A program made the position numbers and the translations under genes. From Archangium violaceum (GTDB lineage Bacteria > Myxococcota > Myxococcia > Myxococcales > Myxococcaceae): a stretch of DNA of 64,000 nucleotides. The stretch is taken from contig NZ_CP069396.1 of NCBI RefSeq assembly GCF_016887565.1, positions 9,964,001-10,028,000 on the forward strand, read 5' to 3'. Below are positions 49,077-56,764 of this stretch, piece after piece (the first letter of the stretch is position 1; each line of letters opens with the position of its first letter). Under the pieces are notes generated by a model. That model was not told the DNA's origin and did no database searches. It was given only the letters and a program-made list of their open reading frames with translations.

Positions 49077-51905
49077 ATGGCCACGAGGAAGAGCGAGGAC
49101 AATGAGAGGCTCATCGACCGAGACCTGACCGCGCTGGCGCGGGACGGGAAGCTCACGGCCGCGTACGGCGTGGACGGTCCGGTGATGGAAGTGCTGGGCC
49201 TGCTGGCGCGAGGGGGCAAGCATCCACTGCTCTCGGGGGAGCCCGGGGTGGGCAAGTCCGCCCTGGTGCAGGAGGTGGCGCGCCGCATCACCGAGGGCCG
49301 CGTGGACGCGGAGCTGGCCCAGGCGCGGATGGTGGAGGTGTCCGTCGCCAACATCCTGGCGCGCAGCACCCAGCGCCAGGCGGCGGAGTCGTTCGAGGAG
49401 CTGCTGGCCTGGCTGAGCCGGCACCCCTGCCCCATCGTCTACATCCGGGATCTGCCCGCGGTCATCGGCGGCCCCCTGGCCCCCGTGGCCTTCCGGGCGC
49501 TGCGCACCGGGGGCATCCGCTTCATCTTCGAGACCGAGCCCAAGCGCGTGCAGGAGCTGCTGCGCGCGGACGAGTCGTTCTCCGAGCGGCTGCACCTCGT
49601 CCCCCTCCAGGAGCCGCCCGCAGAGCGGGCCCGGTGGATATTGGGCCGCGTGGCCGAGGAGCTGGAGCGTCAGCTGCACCTGCCCATCGACCCGGCGGCG
49701 TGCGACCTGACCCTGCGGCTGGCCTCCAAGTTCCTGCTGGCCCAGAGGCTGCCGCGCAAGGCCATCGAGCTGCTCAAGGAGACGGCCGCGGAGGCCGCCG
49801 GCGGGGCCAAGGACCGCGTGGGCCCCGAGGACGTCCTCACCCGCTTCTGCGCCACCACCCGGCTGCCGCGCTTCGTCGTGGACGACGCGATGGCGCTGGA
49901 TCTGGAGGAGACCGAGCGCTTCTTCGGAGAGAGGCTGCTGGGGCAGACGGACGCGGTGCAGGCCGTGCTGCGCTCGGTGGCACTGCTCAAGGCGGGGCTC
50001 AATGATCCGCGCCGGCCGCTCGGCGTGTTCCTCTTCGCCGGCCCCACCGGCGTGGGCAAGACGCAGCTCGCCAAGCTGCTGGCCGAGTACCTCTTCGGCT
50101 CTCCGGACAGGCTCGTCCGCCTCAACATGGCGGACTTCCCCAACGACGGGGACGAGAGCGTCCCCTTCGGGGCCTCGTGGGCGCCCGCGCTCGAGACGAA
50201 GCGCGGCGAGCTGACGGCGCTGCTGGAGGGCAAGGTGTTCACCGTGCTGCTGCTCGACGAGTTCGAGAAGGCGGCGCGCAGTGTGCACGACCGCTTCCTG
50301 CAGCTCTTCGACGAGGGCACGTTCGTCAACGGCGCGGGAGAGACGATCTCCTGCAACAACACCGTCATCGTGGCCACGTCCAACGTGGGCGCGGAGGTGT
50401 ACCGCGAGCCGGCCATCGGCTTCATGGGCTCGCGCCGTCCCGAGGAGCTCATCACCGAGGTGGACCGGCGCATCGCCGAGGCCTTCCGTCCCGAGTTCCT
50501 CAACCGCTTCGACGCCATCTGCCACTTCCAGCCGCTGACGAAGGTGGAGATCCGCAAGATCGCCCAGCGCGAGGTGGGCCGGGTGTTGGAGCGCGAGGGC
50601 ATCCGGGCCCGAGGCCTGGACGTGGAGGTGACGCCCGCGGTGGTGGACCTGCTGGTGGAGCGGGGCTACTCGCCGCAGTTCGGCGCGCGCTACCTGCAGC
50701 GGGAGATCGAGAAGACGCTGACCGCGGCGCTGGCGGTGGAGATCGCCCGCCGGCCGCTGCCTCCGGGAGCACCGGTGCGGGTGGAGACGCGGCCGGGCAA
50801 CAAGGTGGTGGCGGTGGCCGAGCACACGCCGCGCCCGCGTGAGGAGACGGCCCAGCTCGCGCTGCCCACGGAGAAGTCGGTGTCCGCGGTGAAGCGGCGG
50901 CTGGACAAGAAGTCGCTGCTCAACGAGATGGACCGGCTGGTGGGCCGGGCGCGGGCGCTGTCGGTGTCGGCGAACCGGCCGAGGCTGGAGGAGCGGCGCG
51001 CGGAGCTGCTGGCGGCGACCCAGGCGCCCAACCTGTGGGACGAGCCGCAGCGCGCGGCGTCGACGCTGCGGGCCTTCCGGACGGTGGAGGCACAGCTCAA
51101 CGAGCTGGACCGGCTGGAGGAGCGGACCACCTTCGCGAGGCGGCTGGTGCGCGAGGCGAAGGGCGAGGCGCAGCTCGCGTCGGCGGCGAAGCAGGTGGAG
51201 GACGTGGCGCGCGAGGTGCAGATGGCCGAGGTGCTGGGAGCCGCGGGGGCGACGGACCACGGCGACGAGGCGCTGGTGGACATCTGCGCGAGCGAGACGG
51301 GCGAGGGACAGGACGCCTGGGTGCAGGAGCTGGCGACCATGTACCTGGGCTGGGCGGAGCGGCGCGGGTACGAGGCCACTGCGGTGGCGGAGGCGGAGGA
51401 GCCCTTCCGGGTGGTGGTGCGGATCGCCGGGCCTGGGGCCTACGGCTACCTGGCGGGCGAGGCGGGTCTGCACCGGCGCCTGGAGGAGGAGAAGCGCCAG
51501 CGCGCCTACGTGCGGGTGCACCGAGGCGGGCCGGTGGAGGAGTCGGTGAGCCTGGACGTGGAGGGCCGCGAGGTGAAGCGGCACGAGGGCACGTACCTGG
51601 CGCGGGTGAAGACGGAAGTGACGGTGCGGGACGAGACCACGGGCCGGATGATGACGCTGGCCGGCGCGGGCGAGCTGGACGAGATGAAGGACATCGCCTC
51701 TCGGGTGGTGAAGGGCCAGGGCGGCAGCAGCACGGCGGACGAAGCCCGGCGCTACCACCTGGGCCGAGGGGCTCGGGTGGAGGACCCACGCACCGGAGCT
51801 GGCACTCCGCGCGTGAAGGATGTGCTGCGCGGCGAGCTGGATGTCTTCATCGCCGCGTGGATCTCCCGTCCGCCCACGACGAGTCCCACTCCCACCGCGA
51901 ACTGA
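49077..51905 (+). CDS. Two-AAA+ ClpA/B-like ATPase fused to a release-factor-2-like domain
   Basis: 942 aa from ATG 49077; the frame extends to 48957 but the extra 40 residues are Pro/Gly/Arg-rich and unlike the family. D1 (about 20-290) has GEPGVGKS, but its Walker B reads PIVYIRDLP instead of a DE pair. D2 (about 280-580) is intact: GPTGVGKTQLAK, VLLLDEFEKA, FRPEFLNRFDAI, and a ClpA/B C-terminal subdomain. There is no M-domain coiled coil between them. From about residue 600 to 938 the sequence follows RF2: LWDEPQRAA, DAWVQELATMYLGWAERRGY, GAYGYLAGEAGLHR and RVEDPRTGAGTPRVKDVLRGELDVFIAAWI. The catalytic GGQ loop and the SPF codon-reading motif are absent. So it is likely an unfoldase with a ribosome-linked or repurposed adaptor domain; it is not a working release factor. 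Confidence 0.85.
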   Translation: MATRKSEDNERLIDRDLTALARDGKLTAAYGVDGPVMEVLGLLARGGKHPLLSGEPGVGKSALVQEVARRITEGRVDAELAQARMVEVSVANILARSTQRQAAESFEELLAWLSRHPCPIVYIRDLPAVIGGPLAPVAFRALRTGGIRFIFETEPKRVQELLRADESFSERLHLVPLQEPPAERARWILGRVAEELERQLHLPIDPAACDLTLRLASKFLLAQRLPRKAIELLKETAAEAAGGAKDRVGPEDVLTRFCATTRLPRFVVDDAMALDLEETERFFGERLLGQTDAVQAVLRSVALLKAGLNDPRRPLGVFLFAGPTGVGKTQLAKLLAEYLFGSPDRLVRLNMADFPNDGDESVPFGASWAPALETKRGELTALLEGKVFTVLLLDEFEKAARSVHDRFLQLFDEGTFVNGAGETISCNNTVIVATSNVGAEVYREPAIGFMGSRRPEELITEVDRRIAEAFRPEFLNRFDAICHFQPLTKVEIRKIAQREVGRVLEREGIRARGLDVEVTPAVVDLLVERGYSPQFGARYLQREIEKTLTAALAVEIARRPLPPGAPVRVETRPGNKVVAVAEHTPRPREETAQLALPTEKSVSAVKRRLDKKSLLNEMDRLVGRARALSVSANRPRLEERRAELLAATQAPNLWDEPQRAASTLRAFRTVEAQLNELDRLEERTTFARRLVREAKGEAQLASAAKQVEDVAREVQMAEVLGAAGATDHGDEALVDICASETGEGQDAWVQELATMYLGWAERRGYEATAVAEAEEPFRVVVRIAGPGAYGYLAGEAGLHRRLEEEKRQRAYVRVHRGGPVEESVSLDVEGREVKRHEGTYLARVKTEVTVRDETTGRMMTLAGAGELDEMKDIASRVVKGQGGSSTADEARRYHLGRGARVEDPRTGAGTPRVKDVLRGELDVFIAAWISRPPTTSPTPTAN

Positions 51906-51942
51906 TTCGAGCAGGAGGAGCCCGCCGGGCGCGGTCCGCGCG

Positions 51943-51967
51943 AACTGGTCCGACAGTCAGACCAGTT
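51943..51967 (+). terminator. Inverted repeat after the AAA+/RF2 gene
   Basis: AACTGGTC - 9 nt - GACCAGTT, flanked by further CGCG/CGCG complementarity. It lies 38 bp past the stop. No T-tract follows; it could also be an operator for the downstream esterase gene. Confidence 0.4.
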
Positions 51968-52042
51968 GGCGCGAAGTGCGACCGGGAGGTCCTCTCCTCG
52001 TCGCGTTCAAGCGGCTGCCGTCGGATGGCCTAGGATGGAGGC

Positions 52043-53188
52043 ATGAGCCATCCCCTCGATTCGCGAATGGCGAACACCCCCTGGCGGCTGTTGAGCCTGA
52101 TGGTGGTGGCACTGGCCGTGCTCGGTGGCTGCCGCACCGTTCCCGTGCAGGTGTCTCCCCTGGCCTCGGAGCTGCGTTTCAGCGGCCGGGTGGACCGTGG
52201 GCACCCGGGAGGCCCCCGTCTCGCCTGGGGGGGCACGTCCCTGACCGCGCGCTTCACTGGTACCTCCATCGGCCTGCGCCTGCTCGACCTGCCCAAGAAC
52301 GAGGAGCTCTCCCCCAACCGCTTCCGCTTCAGCGTGGATGGCGCGCCCTTCCGTGACCTCTACGTGGGCGAGGGACGCCTGCTCTACCGCCTCGCCGAGC
52401 ACCTCCCCGAGGGCGAGCACCTGCTGCGCCTGGAGAAGGAGACCGAGTCCGTCGTCGGCGAGACCCAGCTCCTCGGGCTCGAGCTGGCTCCAGGCGCCCG
52501 ATTGCTGCCCGCGCCCCCCGCCCCCTCGCGCCGCATCGAGTTCATCGGCGACTCGGGCCTCACCGGCTACGGCATCGAGGGCAAGAACGAGACGTGCAGC
52601 TTCAACGCGGAGACCCAGCGCAACTCCCTCACCTGGGCCGCCCTCGTCGCCACGGAGCTCCAGGCCGAGGCGGCCTTCATCGCCTTCTCCGGCAAGGGCG
52701 TGGCCGTCAATTACTCGAACGACCCCACCCCCACCCTGCCCCAACTCTACGAACGCACCCTCCCCTATCGCGAGGACAGCCGCTGGGACTTCCACGCGTG
52801 GGTGCCCGACGCCGTGGTCATCCAGCTCGGCGCCAATGACTTCTGGAAGGAGCACCCCGGTGAGGAACGCTTCCGCGGTGCCTACCGCTCCCTCGTGGAG
52901 GGCATCCGCGGCCGCTACCCCAACGCCCACATCCTCTGTGTCCTCGGCTCCAGCCTCATCGACGAGTGGCCCAAGGACGTCCATGCGCGCACCCACGCCC
53001 GCACGCTCATCTCGGGCGTGGTGGAGACCCTGAGTCAGGGCGGAGATGCCCGCGTGCACTTCGTCGAGGTGCCCGCCCGGCGCGAGGAGGAGGGCTTCGG
53101 GTGCACCTGGCACCCCAGCCGCAAGACGCACCAGCGCGTCGCCGAGCAGATGACGCCCCTGCTGCGCGAGCTGCTCGGCTGGCGGTAG
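52043..53188 (+). CDS. SGNH esterase lipoprotein, CE2-like
   Basis: 381 aa. Lipobox LGGC with Cys30 after a hydrophobic run (LLSLMVVALAV). Residues 40-150 form a beta-sandwich-like domain (RFSGRVDRGHPGGPRLAWGGTSLTARFTGTSIGLRL), and then the SGNH core: IEFIGDSGLTGYG with the nucleophile Ser, an FSGKG block, VVIQLGANDFWKE with the Asn, and a late FGCTWHPS with the catalytic His. This two-domain layout is that of carbohydrate esterase family 2, which removes acetyl groups from xylan and related sugars. The start is ATG 52043 (GGATGGAGG directly upstream); ATG 52067 is an alternative. It suits a polysaccharide-degrading secretome. Confidence 0.82.
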   Translation: MSHPLDSRMANTPWRLLSLMVVALAVLGGCRTVPVQVSPLASELRFSGRVDRGHPGGPRLAWGGTSLTARFTGTSIGLRLLDLPKNEELSPNRFRFSVDGAPFRDLYVGEGRLLYRLAEHLPEGEHLLRLEKETESVVGETQLLGLELAPGARLLPAPPAPSRRIEFIGDSGLTGYGIEGKNETCSFNAETQRNSLTWAALVATELQAEAAFIAFSGKGVAVNYSNDPTPTLPQLYERTLPYREDSRWDFHAWVPDAVVIQLGANDFWKEHPGEERFRGAYRSLVEGIRGRYPNAHILCVLGSSLIDEWPKDVHARTHARTLISGVVETLSQGGDARVHFVEVPARREEEGFGCTWHPSRKTHQRVAEQMTPLLRELLGWR

Positions 53189-53200
53189 TCCCGGGAGCCA

Positions 53201-55423
53201 TCACGGCTTCGGCTGCCCGGGAGGCACCGCCGGAGAGGAACCCGGAGACAGCACCGAGTCACACACGCTCCCGTCCATCCACTGGCGCTTGCAGGCCTCG
53301 CGCAGGAGCGGCTCGCGGAACTGCCAGAGCATCGCGAAGAGGATGACGAGCGTGAGGACGATCCACGCCCCCGGAGAGCCCTGCTCCGCCTCATCGTCCT
53401 CCCGTACCCTCACGAGCACGGAGCGCAACACGTCGGTCCGGTCCACGGTGGCGTGCTTCGGCAGCCTCGGCCTGCGGGTGATGAGGGCCGCCAGGTCCCG
53501 TGTCACCATCAACCGGTCGTTGAGCGCCCAGCCCGAGCCCTCCAGCAGCAGCGCCAGGTTGCGCTTGCGCAGCTTGAGCCAGCCCAGCAGGCCCGACGGC
53601 ACCATGACCAGGAGCGCGACGATGATCGCCGCCGAGACGATGTCGAAGAGCGTGAGCGACTTCGCCTGCGTCACGATGAACGCGAGTGACGAGCCCACCG
53701 CCGCGAACGTGATGCCCAGCGCCGCGATGAAGCCCGCCGGCCCCGCCACCGGAACCGCTGGCGCCGGAGCAGCGGGGGCACCCGCGGCGGGCACCGGAGC
53801 CGGCGTGAACCCCTTCTCCAGCTGCGCGTCGAGCGACTTCTCCCCGGCCGTCGCCATCCCCTCGATCTTCGAGGAGATGAAGCGGCCGATCCGCTCGAAC
53901 GGCATCATCATCGCCTCCCACAGCGAGACGGGCTGGTGGAGGACCTGCGTCACCACGGCGTCGAACTCGCGGCCCTCCACGTCGTAGAACACGCCGCGCT
54001 TGCCCACCGAGAGGTAGGCGCTCCGGCCTCGCGTGGCGGGCACGGCCACCTCGTAGCTCGCTCCCCCCTCCTTCGCCACCACCTGGACGTAGAGGGTGCA
54101 CGTGGTGCCCTGGCTCGTCAGCGCCGAGTGCGCCGCGCGGTTCGTCACCAGCACCGCCAGCCTGTACCGGAGCCCTCCCAGGATGAGCGTCCCCTTCTCC
54201 ACCAGCGCCCGCCGCTTCGTCTGGTAGAGGTCCGGCATGCTGATGAAGTTGTTGGCGAACGTCAGCAGCCAGCGCTGATAGAGGATCAGCCGCTCCAGCT
54301 CCTCCACCGCGTCCAGCTTGTCCTTCAGCAACAGGTCCGCCCGGCACGCCACCTCGAGGGCGTCGAGGTCGGACTCGGAGATGTCCGGCAGCACGTCCAC
54401 CAGTCCGCGCAAGGGGCTCGCGTCGAGCCGCGCCCACCACGCCAGGATGGCATCGGCCCTGGCGGACAGCTCCCGCCAGGCGGTATCCCCCAGTGTCGCC
54501 GCGTCCGCGGTGAGGGGCACGGCCACGTCCCGCCGGAAGGCCTCGAGCTTCTCGAACGCCGGGCCCCGGTACAGCCGGGACCAGCGGAGCGCTCCCCCTG
54601 GCTCGGGTGGCGCGATGGGCAACTCCGACACCGCTCGCGCGAGCGCCTGCGTGTCCCCGAGCGAGCCCTGCACCCGGCCCGCCTCCAGCTTGAGGCTCGT
54701 GACGGCCTCCGGCTGCGCCGCGACCAGCCGGCACTGCAGGAAGTACGTGTCCAGCAGAGGCCGGACCTCCTGGATGCGCCGGGCCTGCTCCACGCTCCGC
54801 TCACCCCACACCAGCACCGACTCCCTTCCCGCCAGGTGCGCCAGCAGCGCGCTCCGCTCCTCCCGCGCGCGCTGGAGCATGGGCGGATCCACCCCCGCCT
54901 GCCCCGCCCGGTTCCTCACCTCGGGGAAGCTGGCCATGAGCTTCTCCGCCAGCGGGCGCAGCCGCTCGGGCAGGAACGCCGGGGCGACGATGCCGTCCCC
55001 GTTCTGCCCCGCCTCGAGCAGCGCCTTCTCGCTGGCCCGCACCTGCTCCAGGGAGATGCGCGTCCGATCCCCGGCCCTCAGCGTCTCCAGCAGGATGCCG
55101 GCCACGTCCCGTAGCTTCACCCCCTCCTCGGAGAGCGCGTCCAGCTCGAGCACCTCGCTCGCCGCGTCCGCGCCCTGGTACGACTTCAGCAACTTCGCCG
55201 TGTGCTCGACGGCGGCGCGCACCTCGACGACCCGGATGCGCTCGTTCCGGTCGGTGTCGACAAAAGTGAGAAAGCCCCGGTCGCAGTTGAGACCCTCGAG
55301 TGGACAGGCCGTGGCCAGCCACTGGGTCTCCGGGATGCGGACCGCCTCCACGAGCACCTCGAACGAGGGGATGGAGACCTGGAGCGAGCCGCCATAACGG
55401 CGGTACACGAGCGGTCGTGCCAT
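53201..55423 (-). CDS. Large membrane protein with EF-hand-like loop, unknown function
   Basis: 740 aa from ATG 55423; the upstream extension is Arg-rich shadow sequence. The N-terminal region holds DTDRNERIRVVE (residues 56-67), which fits the 12-residue EF-hand calcium loop, and a second Asn-Gly-Asp-Gly site (GQNGDGIVAPAFLPE). A long helical middle part follows. Near the C-terminus are an Ala/Pro-rich linker and membrane segments (GFIAALGITFAAVGSSLAFIV, DIVSAAIIVALLVMVPSGLLGWL, WIVLTLVILFAMLWQF). A soluble stretch between the last helices contains RDLAALITRRPRLPKHATVDRTD. No family is recognised; myxobacterial genomes are known to carry large lineage-specific membrane proteins of this kind. 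It is convergent with the esterase gene. Confidence 0.68.
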   Translation of the reverse strand: MARPLVYRRYGGSLQVSIPSFEVLVEAVRIPETQWLATACPLEGLNCDRGFLTFVDTDRNERIRVVEVRAAVEHTAKLLKSYQGADAASEVLELDALSEEGVKLRDVAGILLETLRAGDRTRISLEQVRASEKALLEAGQNGDGIVAPAFLPERLRPLAEKLMASFPEVRNRAGQAGVDPPMLQRAREERSALLAHLAGRESVLVWGERSVEQARRIQEVRPLLDTYFLQCRLVAAQPEAVTSLKLEAGRVQGSLGDTQALARAVSELPIAPPEPGGALRWSRLYRGPAFEKLEAFRRDVAVPLTADAATLGDTAWRELSARADAILAWWARLDASPLRGLVDVLPDISESDLDALEVACRADLLLKDKLDAVEELERLILYQRWLLTFANNFISMPDLYQTKRRALVEKGTLILGGLRYRLAVLVTNRAAHSALTSQGTTCTLYVQVVAKEGGASYEVAVPATRGRSAYLSVGKRGVFYDVEGREFDAVVTQVLHQPVSLWEAMMMPFERIGRFISSKIEGMATAGEKSLDAQLEKGFTPAPVPAAGAPAAPAPAVPVAGPAGFIAALGITFAAVGSSLAFIVTQAKSLTLFDIVSAAIIVALLVMVPSGLLGWLKLRKRNLALLLEGSGWALNDRLMVTRDLAALITRRPRLPKHATVDRTDVLRSVLVRVREDDEAEQGSPGAWIVLTLVILFAMLWQFREPLLREACKRQWMDGSVCDSVLSPGSSPAVPPGQPKP

Positions 55424-55574
55424 ATGGCGGCGCAAGAGAGCACACCCGTCCGTCCGATACCCGTCCGACCCGACGCGCACGTGCGCTGGCGAACGCCGGG
55501 CCGGCTGACAGTCCGCCCGCCCGCCTGCTCGCTCCAAGCCTCGACCTGCTTGCATCCAACCCCCTCACCGGGGC

Positions 55575-56114
55575 ATGTCAGATGGCGTGAGCCAGACAGA
55601 GCCGCAGCAGATGGGGTCGATCGACGTGGGGACAGGCCAGCGGGGGCCCATCTTCCGCGCCTACACGGAGCAGCGGCGCCCCCGCTTCCAGCTCCGCTAC
55701 CTGCTGTACCCCGCCGCGCTGTTGCTCATTGGCGGCCTGGGCGTGTGGACCGTGTCGTACCGCCAGGAAGCCGTCCCCTTCCGCCTCGACACCTACCGGG
55801 GCCTGCGCACCGTGCACCGGGGGATGTCGCCCCAGGACGTCAAGGGCATCCTGGGCCAGCCCATCGCCCGGGAGATGCGCGGCAACCTGGAGTGCTTCCA
55901 GTACGGCCGCCCCAGCCTCAAGGTGCCGTACTACACCCTGCACACCCTCTGCTACGAGGGCGGCAAGCTGCGCGAGGTGTCCGCGCGGCGCTACAACTCG
56001 TGGGTCGTGACGAGCGACGGCGCCATCAGCCCGGCCCCCCTCGAGGAAGAGGAAGCCCCCGCCGCCCCCGCCAGCAACAGCTCGCCGGGCCTGGCCACCA
56101 CGCCCCAGCCGTAA
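55575..56114 (+). CDS. Small membrane-anchored protein with BamE/OmlA-like domain
   Basis: 179 aa. One transmembrane helix at about residues 43-60 (LYPAALLLIGGLGVWTV) after a polar N-terminus, so the bulk is outside the cytoplasm. The soluble part carries TYRGLRTVHRGMSPQDVKGILGQPIAREM, the pattern of the SmpA/OmlA (BamE) fold, followed by a Cys pair (LECFQYG, HTLCYEG) and a Pro/Ala-rich tail. It is divergent from the large membrane protein (151 bp between starts) and convergent with the RelE-like toxin. A role in envelope assembly is only suggested by the fold. Confidence 0.68.
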   Translation: MSDGVSQTEPQQMGSIDVGTGQRGPIFRAYTEQRRPRFQLRYLLYPAALLLIGGLGVWTVSYRQEAVPFRLDTYRGLRTVHRGMSPQDVKGILGQPIAREMRGNLECFQYGRPSLKVPYYTLHTLCYEGGKLREVSARRYNSWVVTSDGAISPAPLEEEEAPAAPASNSSPGLATTPQP

Positions 56115-56123
56115 GGGTGCCCC

Positions 56124-56426
56124 TCAGGGCCCACGCGGAAGCCGGCGCGCCACCTCGAGCAGCAGGACGCGCCGCCGCAGATGGTCCACGTCGTAGAGCG
56201 CGATCGCATCATCCACCACCACCGAGGGCAGGGACGCACCGTGTCCCTCCTGCTTCACCGGTCGCGGCGAGCCACGCTCCTGGCCCTGCGACGGCAACGC
56301 GGCCGCCACGGCATCCAGCGCGTCGCGGATGCGGCGATAGGTCTCCACACTCAGGTGGGCGAGCTGGTTCCAGGCGGGTGGGCTGATCTCGACGGTGTAC
56401 ACGGTGGACGAGCTTCGAGGTGTCAC
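56124..56426 (-). CDS. RelE/ParE-fold toxin-like protein, no antitoxin seen
   Basis: 100 aa from GTG 56426, chosen because GGAGG lies just upstream and the RelE-like region starts a few residues in; longer frames through 56702 or 56766 have no family-like sequence. VYTVEISPPAWNQLAHLSVETYRRIRDALDAVAAALP matches the N-terminal strand and helices of the RelE/ParE superfamily, and SVVVDDAIALYDVDHLRRRVLLLEVARR matches the C-terminal sheet. An insertion (QGQERGSPRPVKQEGHGAS) separates them. Such proteins are mRNA interferases or gyrase inhibitors. I find no partner antitoxin on either side, so it may be orphaned or degenerate. A palindromic element overlaps its promoter. Confidence 0.7.
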   Translation of the reverse strand: MTPRSSSTVYTVEISPPAWNQLAHLSVETYRRIRDALDAVAAALPSQGQERGSPRPVKQEGHGASLPSVVVDDAIALYDVDHLRRRVLLLEVARRLPRGP

Positions 56427-56764
56427 GAACCTCCATATACTTTGAGCACAAAGCACGCCAGTTCTCAGTCCTCTTGAAAAAGACTGCCCGCCAGGCGAGT
56501 TCAGTACCGGACAGAGGCTTCCACAAACCGTGGACTGAGACAGGGGCCGGGTCTCCGCGAGGGTTCCGCGGCACCCACCGCCCTCGGGAACAAGGCCGCT
56601 GACGAGTGCCGTCCAATCCCGCGCCGCGCCATCCAGCGCTGGACGTTCGCCGAACACCCGCTCGACGCTCCGCGTGCAACGCCCCCGGTGCACCCGCCAC
56701 ACCCTGCGCGCCGCGCTCCACCCCGGAGCCGGTGGTCTTCCTCATCCAGACCGGAGTGTGCGCC
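56427..56764. other. Non-coding stretch between toxin and sugar dehydrogenase
   Basis: Holds the leader of the toxin gene on the minus strand and of the dehydrogenase on the plus strand. Frames here lack codon bias and family sequence. Apart from the palindrome at 56440-56453 I see nothing in it. Confidence 0.5.
56440..56453. promoter_or_regulatory. Palindrome at the toxin promoter
   Basis: CTTTG - AGCA - CAAAG, next to a TATAT stretch and about 15 bp before the GTG start. A candidate operator for autoregulation, as in toxin-antitoxin loci. Confidence 0.4.
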
